DNA from: Chitinophaga rhizophila
GTDB lineage: Bacteria; Bacteroidota; Bacteroidia; Chitinophagales; Chitinophagaceae
Assembly: GCF_019492185.1 (NCBI RefSeq)
Contig: NZ_JAICCF010000003.1
Span: 1,054,001-1,118,000, forward strand
Length of the DNA stretch: 64,000 nucleotides
Reading direction: 5' to 3'
Shown here: positions 55,800 through 64,000 of the stretch, piece by piece
How positions within the stretch are numbered: position 1 is the first letter of the stretch
How the letters are laid out: each line of letters begins with the position of its first letter
Notes under the pieces: generated by a model
The model's input: the letters and a program-made list of their open reading frames with translations, nothing else
Databases searched by the model: none
What the model was told of the DNA's origin: nothing
Translations under genes and position numbers: made by a program

Positions 55800-56102
55800 T
55801 TAATTCTCTTGTTTGTCCCGGATCTCAGAAGGCTTCAGGTAAACCTTTTTACCTTTCTCGTCCACATAGTACTTACGGTCTCTTTTATCAATGTAAACCG
55901 TCTGTCCGCCAGGTCCTTCTTTCCCCTTATATGTTTTATCAGTAATCTTCATAGCTCCCTTTACAGCTACGGAAGCTGTTTTGTTGCCTATTTTTTTAGC
56001 AGTGCTGTCTACGCCCTGTGCCATGCCTGCCTGGCCAAATAAAACGGCGGCAGCGGTCATGGATACAGCAACTAATCCGGTGCGCAATGTTCTTGAGATC
56101 AT
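55800..56102 (-). CDS. Small exported basic protein of unknown function
   Basis: A 100-residue protein from the ATG at 56102 (the frame continues to a GTG at 56132). A signal peptide is clear (MISRTLRTGLVAVSMTAAAV, cleavage near GMAQG). The mature part is Lys-rich and ends with a repeated aromatic pattern, TVYIDKRDRKYYVDEKGKKV, that loosely resembles the basic adaptor repeat of chlorovirus proteins (G..VYI..KGKK.Y). No enzyme motif is visible. It is divergent from the sigma gene and convergent with ABC-F. It could bind surface polymers or nucleic acids by charge, but this is a guess. Confidence 0.7.
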   Translation of the reverse strand: MISRTLRTGLVAVSMTAAAVLFGQAGMAQGVDSTAKKIGNKTASVAVKGAMKITDKTYKGKEGPGGQTVYIDKRDRKYYVDEKGKKVYLKPSEIRDKQEN

Positions 56103-56228
56103 AACAATAGATTTAAAGTTGTGTAAAGTCACTTTGATTTATTATTATTCAATTTTGATGCCAGCAACATCTTCCATATTTTTAGAGGCCACCGTATATA
56201 TTTTAGTTTAAAAGGTAAACAGTATTAG

Positions 56229-56837
56229 TTGGAAGAGATCTGGTATAAGGACCTTTCAGATCAGGAGCTTTGGAGCAGGCTGATAGATGGCGATGAAGGC
56301 GCGCTTGCCTTCATTTATGATACGTGGTTCGTATCACTATACAGATATGGAATGAAGATTCAGGCCGATAGCGGTCTGGTAAAAGATTGTATACATGATC
56401 TTTTTACCTCTTTGTGGCATAGCCGCCAGCGTCTTTCTGTAACAGACAGTATCAAGTTCTATCTGTTTGCCAGTCTCAAGAGAAATATTGTCAAAAGTAC
56501 CCGGGCTGAGGGGGTATTTCGGCTGTTCAGCCAGCAATCTGTCCAGCATGAACCGCATATGCCTTCCTATGAGGAGCGGTTGATCAGTCAGCAGAGCGAT
56601 GATGAGCGAAACCGAAAATTGGCCAAAGTCATTGATAAACTGCCCAAGCGGCAGAAAGAGATCCTATACTTAAGATACTATGAGGGGCTTTCCACCCAGG
56701 AAACAGCCGAAATTATGTCATTGAGTGTAAATTCTACATATGTACTGCTATCGAAAGCATTAAATTACTTGAAAAGCCATAGCGGTGAGTTAATGACACT
56801 TATCGTAATATGGGGCAATAGCCCCAAAGGTTTCTAA
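56229..56837 (+). CDS. ECF RNA polymerase sigma-70 factor, second SusCD locus
   Basis: A 202-residue ECF sigma. The start is a TTG at 56229 (MEEIWYKDLSDQELWSRLID): the family N-terminus with DQELW and a GDE...AL..IYD helix begins right here and there is no nearby ATG, so TTG is likely real. Region 2 is in DSGLVKDCIHDLFTSLWHSR and region 4 in LPKRQKEILYLRYYEGLSTQ followed by the helix-turn-helix. It controls the FecR-SusC-SusD genes that follow (99 bp to FecR). Confidence 0.9.
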   Translation: MEEIWYKDLSDQELWSRLIDGDEGALAFIYDTWFVSLYRYGMKIQADSGLVKDCIHDLFTSLWHSRQRLSVTDSIKFYLFASLKRNIVKSTRAEGVFRLFSQQSVQHEPHMPSYEERLISQQSDDERNRKLAKVIDKLPKRQKEILYLRYYEGLSTQETAEIMSLSVNSTYVLLSKALNYLKSHSGELMTLIVIWGNSPKGF

Positions 56838-56936
56838 AGATTTTATAGTTTTTTTAAAAAAATGTCTAAAAAGACGCTAAGATTTTTTGATTTCATTGCT
56901 TTATCTCATTAAAGCCTATCAGGAGTAGTACTGATT

Positions 56937-57938
56937 ATGGATTATAGACAATACACAGTAACCGATTTTCTTCATGATGAATTGTTTCGTAAATGGATTA
57001 TACATCCGGAACACGATACTACCGTCTTTTGGGAAACCTGGCTGCGGGAGAATCCAGACCATCGTACTACGGTAGAACAGGCAAGAGACGTACTGCTGCT
57101 TATCGGGCCGGAAGAATACATGCCAACAGAGGATGATAAAACGGAAGTCTGGAGCCGTATAGCCTATTCCATACGGCAGGCCCCGGAGAGGAAAAGGATG
57201 TTCGTATCGTGGCGGTATGCAGCTGCTTTTGCAGGCGTACTGATTGCTTCCGCTACCGGCTGGTATCTGTTTAACCGCCCCAGTCCGGTAATGCTCAACT
57301 ATGCCACCGCCTATGGTGAAGTCAGGAAAATTACCCTGCCGGATAGCTCAGTTGTGCGTATGAATGCCAACTCTACGCTTCGGTTCGCCATGGATGCAAG
57401 TGGCAAACGCGAGGTTTGGCTGGATGGAGAGTGTTTTTTCACCATTCTTCCTGAACACAGTAATGCACCATTTGCGGTGCATACTTCTGATGTAGATGTG
57501 AAGGTGATAGGCACAGAATTTAATGTCAACACCAGACGCGTAATGACGCGTGTGGTACTGAATAATGGCGCTGTGCGCCTGAAACTAAACGGCGAAGACC
57601 AGCCGGAGGTGAGTATGCGTCCCGGAGAGATGGTGACGTTTTCAACCAAAACAAATCAGCTGTCACGTCAGAAAGTAAATCCTGCTGACTACAATGCATG
57701 GCTTGACAATATGTTTGTCTTCAATGAAGCGACGATTGCCGAAGTAGCTGCAGTATTAAACGAGAACTTAGGAATCAACATTAAGATAGAAGATCAGGAA
57801 CTACGGAAGGAACTGTTTACAGGTAGTATACCAATGTCAGGTGTAGAAATATTTTTCAAAACTTTGTCAAGGTCCTTACATGTGGTTATCGAAAAAAAGG
57901 ACAATAATAACTACAGCATCAGGAGAAAGAAAACCTAG
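56937..57938 (+). CDS. FecR family anti-sigma factor, second SusCD locus
   Basis: A 333-residue inner-membrane sensor. The cytoplasmic N-terminus opens MDYRQYTVTDFLHDELFRKW, with a membrane helix at about 92-112 (YAAAFAGVLIASATGWYLF), the periplasmic FecR domain (VRKITLPDSSVVRMNANSTL; REVWLDGECFFTI) and a DUF4974-type C-terminus (FNEATIAEVAAVLNENLGIN). It pairs with the sigma gene upstream and the STN domain of the SusC downstream (44 bp). It has the same architecture as the first FecR in the window but clearly differs in sequence. Confidence 0.92.
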   Translation: MDYRQYTVTDFLHDELFRKWIIHPEHDTTVFWETWLRENPDHRTTVEQARDVLLLIGPEEYMPTEDDKTEVWSRIAYSIRQAPERKRMFVSWRYAAAFAGVLIASATGWYLFNRPSPVMLNYATAYGEVRKITLPDSSVVRMNANSTLRFAMDASGKREVWLDGECFFTILPEHSNAPFAVHTSDVDVKVIGTEFNVNTRRVMTRVVLNNGAVRLKLNGEDQPEVSMRPGEMVTFSTKTNQLSRQKVNPADYNAWLDNMFVFNEATIAEVAAVLNENLGINIKIEDQELRKELFTGSIPMSGVEIFFKTLSRSLHVVIEKKDNNNYSIRRKKT

Positions 57939-57982
57939 TAGCGTTTAGTTTATAAAAATCAACCAACCTTAATCTATTGCTT

Positions 57983-60900
57983 ATGCCTGGAAATTACTTT
58001 AGGTGTATGGGGAGTCGTGCTGCCCTGTTGTTACTGTTGCCAGCCATGGGATATGCTGCTTCGGATAACATACGCCATCACCCGCAGCAGCAACTGCTGG
58101 CTGCAACCGGATTAAATCAGTCCGCCGCCGGAAAACAAACATTGAAAGACATCCTTGTCTCTCTGGAGACAAGATACAAGGTCCGTATCAACTACGTAGG
58201 CCAGGCTATTGGCAATATGCAGGCAGAGCCGCCCTCCGCAAAAGGGTCAGCCGTAAAGTTTATTCAATACCTGAATCAATACCTGAAACCGTTAGGGCTG
58301 GAGGCCGAAGAGGCGGGGTCAAACCTGTTCATTATTTATAAACAGGAAGGTGCTGCACCTGTTCAGAGATCAGCTGCCGCAACTGAAGGTAGGCAAGCTG
58401 CAGAGCAGGCAAGGCCAGCTGTTATTACAGTATCAGGTAGTGTAACTGATGATACCGGCGTACCCCTGCCAGGTGTGACAGTTGTGGTAAAAGGTACCTC
58501 CAATGGCGTACATACTTCAAATGATGGTAAATATGAACTGAGAAATGTGCCTGAGAATGCACATATCCTGTTCAGCTTTATTGGTTATAAATCTCAGGAG
58601 ATAACGCTTAAGGGCCAGGCAAAGCTGGATGTTCGTCTGAAAACGGATGTACAGGCAGTGAAGGATGTAGTTGTAACAGGTTATTACGAGATTAAGAAGG
58701 AAAGTTTTACCGGTATTGCCACGGTATTAACTTCTGATGATATCAAGCGGGTCAATCCACAGAATATACTAAGCAGCCTGCAGGCATATGACCCTTCTTT
58801 TAAGCTGGTGGAAAACAACTTGCTGGGGTCTAATCCAAACAGGATACCCAATATCAATGTAAGAGGTACTACCGCCCTGCCAAGTGCGGATGTATCCAAA
58901 CTGACCAGGAATAGTATGCTGACTGGTGTTACCAACCAGCCTACCTTCATCCTGGATGGGTATGAAGTAAATGCACAGACAGTATTTGACCTGGATCCTA
59001 ATAGGATTGCATCCATGACGCTGCTGAAAGATGCGGCTGCGACAGCAATATATGGTTCAAGAGCAGCAAATGGCGTAGTAGTGATCCGTACCAAAGCGCC
59101 AAAGGAGGGTAAGCTGGCAGTAAACTATGGTTATGAAATGACCATGAATGCGCCAGATTTATCTGATTATCAGGTGCTGAATGCAGCAGAGAAACTGGAA
59201 TATGAGCGGCTGGCTAAGCTGTATGAGGCTAATAACGTAGATGCGCCCATGGACCTGGAAAAGCTGTATTACCAGAAAAAGAAGAATGTATTAAGCGGAG
59301 TGAATACCTATTGGTTATCACAGCCATTGCAGGTAGATCTGGGGCATAAACATTCCATTTACCTGGAAGGAGGTACACCGGTAGTTAAGTATGGCCTTGA
59401 CGTACGTTATCAGTCCAACAATGGCGTCATGAAAGGCTCTTACAGAAAACGTTATGGCCTTGCCGCCTCCCTTTCCTATAATGTACAGAACAAGATCCAG
59501 TTCAGAAACCAGATGTCTATTACGCAGGTTGATGGCAGGGAGTCTCCGTACAGAGAGTTTTCCAGGTATGTAAGAATGAATCCTTATTACCCTAAAACAG
59601 ATTCAACAGGCAGATTGCTGCGGGAGGTAGACAAGTGGAGCTATCGTACAGGAGCAGAGTCCAGAACACAGACAGACGCTGTGCTGAATCCGATGTATGA
59701 GGCTACACTGGGAAGCCTGGAAAAGAATGATTATGTGGAGTTTATGGATGCCTTCTCTGGTGAGTGGACTATTAACCCGGCGCTGAGACTAAGGGGCCAG
59801 ATCTCGTTGACGAAAAGAAAAGCTACAGCAGACAAGTTTGTGTCTCCTTTCAGTAATGAATACTATACCGTTACAGGTAATGACATGAAAGACCGTGGTA
59901 TGTATACTTACTCGGACGAAGATTTCTGGCAGGCCGATGGAAGCCTTACCTTAAGCTATGCAAAGCAGATACGGTCCAACTTCCTGAATATCTCACTGGG
60001 TACAAACATTCAGGACAGAAGTAATGACATGAAGACCTTCAAGGCACAGGGCTTTTCCAATGACCGGTTTTCACAGATTGAATTTGCACGTATCTATGAA
60101 AGAGATAAATCTCCTGAGGGCGACTTCGCACAGGACCGCCTGATAGGGTCCTTCCTCTATGCTAACTATTCCTATAAAAACAAGATCCTGATGGATGGAA
60201 CTGTTCGTCTGGACGGGTCTTCCAAATTTGGTACAGACTCCCGTATGGCAACGTTCTGGTCTTATGGACTTGGATGGAATGTACACAACGAAAAGTTTAT
60301 TCCGCGTAAGGTGATTTCTCAGTTGACCCTGAGAGCTACTACCGGTCTGACAGGAGATGTGTCTTTCCCGGCTTACTTGTCCAATACCACCTACCAGTAC
60401 TATAGTAATGACTGGTATTCTACAGGAGTAGGGGCTATTTTCAGAACATATGGTAACGCTTCCTTAAGATGGCAGCGTACTAAGAACTATGACGCAGGTA
60501 TGGAACTGGACCTGTTTAACGGAAGGTTCTACATTGCTCCTCGGTACTACTATAAACTGACGAAAGATCTGTTAGCAGATATCATTGTGCCACCTTCAGC
60601 AGGTTTTACAGATTATAAAGCTAACCTGGGAGAAATGGTCAACAGAGGGTTTGAAGTGAATGTGCGTAGTAACGTGTTAAGAGGTAAGAATTGGTCATTT
60701 AATTTGTTTGCCAACTTTGTAACCAATAAGAATAAGATTACCAAAATCTCTAACGCGCTGAAGAGCTATAATGACAAGGTAGATGACAAGCAGCAGAATG
60801 ATCCGGAGCTTAACTCTGTGCCATTGCTGCGTTTCCAGGAAGGACAGTCGCTCAATACTATTTACGCGGTGAAGTCAATGGGTATAGACCCGGAGACAGG

Positions 60901-61432
60901 TAAGGAGATATTCATGAAGAAAGATGGTACCTATACGCATACATATAGCGTAAAAGATATGGTGCCTGTGGGAGATATGACAACCAGAATTGAAGGCACA
61001 TTTGGCGGTAGCCTGTATTATGGTAACTGGGTTGCAGAGGTTAGATTCTACGCAAAAGGTGGAGGAGACCTGTACAACCAGACGCTGGTAGACCGCGTGG
61101 AAAATGCTGATCCACGCTATAACGTAGACCGTCGGGTACTGGAATCAAGATGGAAGCAACCGGGAGACAAGGCATTGTATAAGGATATTGCTGATCAGGG
61201 ATCTACCCGTACCTCTTCAAGGTTTGTACAACGTGACAATGTGGTAGAGCTGAAGTCAGTTTATCTGGCTTATAACCTTCCGATGGAGATCGCAAAGCGT
61301 TACAGGATGAACAACCTCAGATGTGCAGTAAATATGAACGACATCTGGAGAACATCCAGTATACAGGCAGAAAGAGGAATTGACTATCCGTTTGCGAGAA
61401 CGTTCACCTTCTCATTATCTACTCAGTTCTAA
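57983..61432 (+). CDS. SusC/RagA family TonB-linked outer-membrane transporter with STN domain (second)
   Basis: A 1149-residue receptor, choosing the ATG at 57983 over the TTG two codons before. Signal peptide (GSRAALLLLLPAMGYAAS), STN domain at about 50-115 (LKDILVSLETRYKVRINYVG), carboxypeptidase-like domain (GVPLPGVTVVVKGTSNGVHT), the junction VVVTGYYEIKKESFTG in place of the more common GYGTxKK, the plug (INVRGTTALPS; TAIYGSRAANGVVVIRT) and a barrel ending FTFSLSTQF. With the SusD, DUF4843 and PKD-like lipoproteins it forms a second uptake complex. The ligand is unknown; DUF4843/PKD-like partners occur in several peptide or glycan uptake loci. Confidence 0.94.
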   Translation: MPGNYFRCMGSRAALLLLLPAMGYAASDNIRHHPQQQLLAATGLNQSAAGKQTLKDILVSLETRYKVRINYVGQAIGNMQAEPPSAKGSAVKFIQYLNQYLKPLGLEAEEAGSNLFIIYKQEGAAPVQRSAAATEGRQAAEQARPAVITVSGSVTDDTGVPLPGVTVVVKGTSNGVHTSNDGKYELRNVPENAHILFSFIGYKSQEITLKGQAKLDVRLKTDVQAVKDVVVTGYYEIKKESFTGIATVLTSDDIKRVNPQNILSSLQAYDPSFKLVENNLLGSNPNRIPNINVRGTTALPSADVSKLTRNSMLTGVTNQPTFILDGYEVNAQTVFDLDPNRIASMTLLKDAAATAIYGSRAANGVVVIRTKAPKEGKLAVNYGYEMTMNAPDLSDYQVLNAAEKLEYERLAKLYEANNVDAPMDLEKLYYQKKKNVLSGVNTYWLSQPLQVDLGHKHSIYLEGGTPVVKYGLDVRYQSNNGVMKGSYRKRYGLAASLSYNVQNKIQFRNQMSITQVDGRESPYREFSRYVRMNPYYPKTDSTGRLLREVDKWSYRTGAESRTQTDAVLNPMYEATLGSLEKNDYVEFMDAFSGEWTINPALRLRGQISLTKRKATADKFVSPFSNEYYTVTGNDMKDRGMYTYSDEDFWQADGSLTLSYAKQIRSNFLNISLGTNIQDRSNDMKTFKAQGFSNDRFSQIEFARIYERDKSPEGDFAQDRLIGSFLYANYSYKNKILMDGTVRLDGSSKFGTDSRMATFWSYGLGWNVHNEKFIPRKVISQLTLRATTGLTGDVSFPAYLSNTTYQYYSNDWYSTGVGAIFRTYGNASLRWQRTKNYDAGMELDLFNGRFYIAPRYYYKLTKDLLADIIVPPSAGFTDYKANLGEMVNRGFEVNVRSNVLRGKNWSFNLFANFVTNKNKITKISNALKSYNDKVDDKQQNDPELNSVPLLRFQEGQSLNTIYAVKSMGIDPETGKEIFMKKDGTYTHTYSVKDMVPVGDMTTRIEGTFGGSLYYGNWVAEVRFYAKGGGDLYNQTLVDRVENADPRYNVDRRVLESRWKQPGDKALYKDIADQGSTRTSSRFVQRDNVVELKSVYLAYNLPMEIAKRYRMNNLRCAVNMNDIWRTSSIQAERGIDYPFARTFTFSLSTQF

Positions 61433-61445
61433 AAAAAGCAGCAAG

Positions 61446-62915
61446 ATGAAGAAATATTATATACTTATAATAGTGATGATGGCTACCGGTCTTATATCCT
61501 GCAGTAAATGGCTGGATGTTACACCTAAGTCTGAAGTATCGCAGGGCGCTTTATTCAGTACACAATCTGGTTTTGAAGAGGCGCTGAATGGGGTATATAG
61601 TCGCTGTACCCAGGAAGATAGTTACGGCCGGGAGATTACATGTGGTTTCCTGGATGTACTGGCGCAGAACTATGTAATTACCAGTGATGATCCACAGGGA
61701 TACAGACAGACCTCGCTGTACAATTATGAGGAGGAACAATTTATTAATAGAAGAGATAATGTATGGAAAGCATTGTATGCCGCTATTGCAAATTGTAACC
61801 TGATCCTTCACCATCTGAAGGGGCAGGAAAACCTTTTTGTTGGCAGAGAGTACGAACTGATCAAAGGAGAGGCCCTGGCATTAAGAGCCTACCTGCATTT
61901 TGATCTGCTGCGCATGTTTGGACCATCATATGTAAATGATCCGGGGGCTAGTGCAGTACCCTATGTAATGAGCTTTACCAAGAATATTACCCCGATGGCT
62001 ACCGTTCGCGGTGTACTGGATTCCGCCATCCTGGATCTGAATGAAGCCAAGGCATTGCTGAAGATCTCTGATCCTATACTGAATGAAGGCTATAAAGTAG
62101 GTTATCCGGCCAAGGATTCCAGTACTGAAGAATCCAATACCCTGTTTATGCAGAACCGCCGTCACCGCATGAACTACTATGCCGTGTGTGGTGAGCTGGC
62201 AAGAGTTTATCTGTATAAAGGAGATAAGGCCAATGCGCTTACAAACGCCCTTGAAGTAATCAATGCCAGGAAGTTCCCATGGACCCGTCAGAACGACTTC
62301 CTGAATCCTGATGACGAGAAGAAAGACCGCATTCTGTACAGAGAGCTCCTTTTTGGATGGTATGTACCTAATATGTCAGGCAGGCTTAATGAGCGGTTCA
62401 GGAATGGGGAAAGTGCGCTTTTTGTAACGACCACTGAAGGGCAGAATATATATGAGACAGGCGGCGTAGGCGGTGATGACTTCCGGTATAAGCAATGGTT
62501 CAGCGAAAAGAGCGGAGGCCTGGGTACACGCCTGCAGCTGGAGAAGTACTATCGTGACGGGGATGCCAATATCCACTATCAAATGGCACCTGCCATCAGG
62601 CTGAGCGAGATGTATTATATAGCAGCGGAGTGTACGTTTGATACAGATCCGGTTAAAGCCTGGGACTACTTTAATGAAGTGCGCTTACATCGTGGTATCG
62701 GCGCACGTATTACAGAGGAAAGGTCGAAGGACGTGTTTATGAACGAACTGGTGAAAGAATGCCGGAAGGAGTTCTATGGAGAGGGGCAGATATTTTATAT
62801 GTATAAACGTCTTAACAGGCCAGTAAACGGATTGGCAGGTATACAGTATCCGGCTACCAACAAACTGTTTGTACTGCCTCTGCCTGACGATGAAATACAA
62901 TTTGGTAACAGATAA
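61446..62915 (+). CDS. RagB/SusD family lipoprotein (second)
   Basis: A 489-residue lipoprotein from the ATG at 61446 (lipobox GLISC, Cys19, then SKWLDVTPKSEV, a classic SusD start); the longer frame overlaps the SusC gene and is rejected. Conserved parts: LIKGEALALRAYLHFDLLRM followed by FGPSY, the loop region AIRLSEMYYIAAEC and the C-terminal ECRKEFYGEGQIFYMYKRLN, then VLPLPDDEIQFGNR. It is shorter than the first SusD and belongs to the subgroup with DUF4843 neighbours. SusC lies 13 bp upstream. Confidence 0.93.
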   Translation: MKKYYILIIVMMATGLISCSKWLDVTPKSEVSQGALFSTQSGFEEALNGVYSRCTQEDSYGREITCGFLDVLAQNYVITSDDPQGYRQTSLYNYEEEQFINRRDNVWKALYAAIANCNLILHHLKGQENLFVGREYELIKGEALALRAYLHFDLLRMFGPSYVNDPGASAVPYVMSFTKNITPMATVRGVLDSAILDLNEAKALLKISDPILNEGYKVGYPAKDSSTEESNTLFMQNRRHRMNYYAVCGELARVYLYKGDKANALTNALEVINARKFPWTRQNDFLNPDDEKKDRILYRELLFGWYVPNMSGRLNERFRNGESALFVTTTEGQNIYETGGVGGDDFRYKQWFSEKSGGLGTRLQLEKYYRDGDANIHYQMAPAIRLSEMYYIAAECTFDTDPVKAWDYFNEVRLHRGIGARITEERSKDVFMNELVKECRKEFYGEGQIFYMYKRLNRPVNGLAGIQYPATNKLFVLPLPDDEIQFGNR

Positions 62916-62929
62916 AATCCTACAGCCCG

Positions 62930-63760
62930 ATGAAAAAGATATTTTTATTCAGTGTTCTTTGCTGTACGGTATTAGTTGCCTGCAAGAAAGACGAAATAAC
63001 AGTATTTGATACAACAGAGAATGTCTACTTTGACTTCCATCCTGAGGATCCGGATGATAAGACAGATAGCCTGTTATATTCATTCGCCTACTTTCCCGAC
63101 AAAGGAGAGGATACCCTATACATACCGGTGAGAATTTCTGGTTTCCGCACAGCAGGCGAGCGCAGATTTGTGCTTGAAACTGTTGATAGTTCAACAACTG
63201 CTAAGCCGGGTATTCATTTTAAGGCACTGGAGAAAGAGTACGTCATGCAGCCGGATTCAGGTCTTTGCCAGGTGCCGTTAATCATCTACAATAAAGATAC
63301 AGTACTGAAGTCCAAAACCCTGACAATCGGCCTTACGCTGAAACCTACTAAAGATCTGGGCGTGGCTTTTACATTGCAGAACAAGGGAATTGTAAAGTTC
63401 TCTAACAGGCTGGAAAAGCCAACCTGGTGGAATACCTGGGCTGGTGAGCTGGGTGATTACTCCAGGGTTAAGCATGAGCTGTTTATCAGAGCCTCAGGAG
63501 CAACAGAGCTGGGTACAAATATGTCTGACTTTAACACAATACCTAAAGCGCTTTATCATACTAGAAGGTTTAAGTCTTTCCTGCTGGATCCTTTTAAGTG
63601 GGTAGAGCAGTTTGCAACAGAAGGCTATATTATCACGAAGGAGGCAGACGGTTTCTTCTATTTCTACAGCAGCAGGAACCCTGGTAACAAATACAAGCTG
63701 GAGTTAAACCCTGATGATGGCAGATACTACTTCAGGGATGAAAATGGTAAACGTGTCTAA
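62930..63760 (+). CDS. DUF4843 domain lipoprotein
   Basis: A 276-residue lipoprotein (lipobox VLVAC, Cys18). The body is a DUF4843 domain: VFDTTENVYFDFHPEDPDD, a TLYIPVRISG stretch and an IHFKALEKEYVMQPDSG region typical of the Calx-beta-like fold. It is found next to SusCD pairs as an extra surface lipoprotein, probably assisting ligand binding. It lies 14 bp after the SusD stop, with the PKD-like gene 15 bp downstream. Confidence 0.88.
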   Translation: MKKIFLFSVLCCTVLVACKKDEITVFDTTENVYFDFHPEDPDDKTDSLLYSFAYFPDKGEDTLYIPVRISGFRTAGERRFVLETVDSSTTAKPGIHFKALEKEYVMQPDSGLCQVPLIIYNKDTVLKSKTLTIGLTLKPTKDLGVAFTLQNKGIVKFSNRLEKPTWWNTWAGELGDYSRVKHELFIRASGATELGTNMSDFNTIPKALYHTRRFKSFLLDPFKWVEQFATEGYIITKEADGFFYFYSSRNPGNKYKLELNPDDGRYYFRDENGKRV

Positions 63761-63775
63761 GTTAAAACCTATACA

Positions 63776-64000
63776 ATGAAGAGATCATTTCTATATATAC
63801 TCACTGCATTACTACTCCCTTTTATATCATCCTGCTTTAAGGATAAGGGGAACTATGATTATACAACGCTTGGCACGCCGGTTATAACCAACCTGGATAC
63901 CGCCTATACTGTTTTTACAGGAGACAGTCTGATTATCACGCCTAAGATAGTATTGCCTGAAGGCCGCACCGATCTTACCTGTAACTGGAAGATAGATATA
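63776..64000 (+). CDS. PKD-like family lipoprotein, cut by the window end
   Basis: The first 75 codons of a longer gene, open to the window edge. It has a lipoprotein signal (LLLPFISSC, Cys20) followed by FKDKGNYDY, the hallmark start of PKD-like lipoproteins that accompany DUF4843 and SusCD. The visible part then shows a beta-strand pattern (VFTGDSLIITPKI). It would be another surface component of the second uptake complex. Length, C-terminus and further genes lie outside the window. Confidence 0.8.
   Translation, partial: MKRSFLYILTALLLPFISSCFKDKGNYDYTTLGTPVITNLDTAYTVFTGDSLIITPKIVLPEGRTDLTCNWKIDI

Overview
The window looks like a chromosomal segment of a Bacteroidota bacterium, most likely a Chitinophagaceae member of the Chitinophaga type (inference). 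Evidence: two complete ECF sigma / FecR anti-sigma / SusC / SusD modules, many lipoprotein boxes, several perfect Bacteroidota-type -7 promoter elements (TAnnTTTG), a fused IcmF mutase and a Bacteroidota-style exopolysaccharide locus. No tRNA, rRNA, CRISPR array, phage or insertion sequence was recognised.

Layout. 1-2 kb: yidD and a C-terminal processing protease. 2.1-12.3 kb: a first sigma/FecR/SusC/SusD system followed by an exported phosphodiesterase-fold enzyme, a Tat-exported Gfo/Idh/MocA oxidoreductase and a DUF1080 lipoprotein. Together these suggest uptake of a glycoside and its oxidative cleavage through a 3-keto intermediate. 12.3-18.1 kb: housekeeping genes (superoxide dismutase, PAS-LuxR regulator, a small J-domain-like protein, SPFH protein, deaminase, ligA). 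18.1-19.45 kb: a gene-free stretch holding an iteron-like repeat array, a terminator and a 74-bp near-palindrome. 19.45-27.4 kb: icmF, a GH125 exo-mannosidase, a membrane-anchored MutS-like ATPase and a PA0069-type radical SAM protein. 27.4-33.3 kb: a DinB protein, an AAA ATPase, a sterol desaturase-like enzyme and an orphan sigma factor. They are separated by long intergenic regions with promoter-to-terminator units that look like small RNAs, some with 30-codon ORFs.

33.3-53.5 kb is one large co-directional exopolysaccharide/capsule locus. It holds a multi-SLBB export protein, a Wzz-type chain-length protein without kinase, a nucleotide-sugar epimerase, a flippase, an ATP-grasp ligase, five glycosyltransferase-type genes, an EpsG-type polymerase, UDP-GlcNAc 2-epimerase, a DUF4091 putative glycosidase, a methyltransferase, the gmd-fcl GDP-fucose pair and a Wzi-like outer-membrane protein. 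A priming sugar-phosphate transferase and a tyrosine kinase are not present. 53.5-56.2 kb: a perfect 65-bp palindrome, an ABC-F ATPase and a small exported protein. 56.2-64 kb: a second sigma/FecR/SusC/SusD system with DUF4843 and PKD-like lipoproteins, cut by the window end.

The most unusual signals are non-coding: the cluster of small-transcript units around 27.8-29.4 kb, the 32.7-33.0 kb unit ahead of the exopolysaccharide operon, the repeat array at 18.4-18.6 kb and the two long palindromes. The ATP-grasp gene translationally coupled inside the polysaccharide operon is the best candidate for new polymer chemistry.
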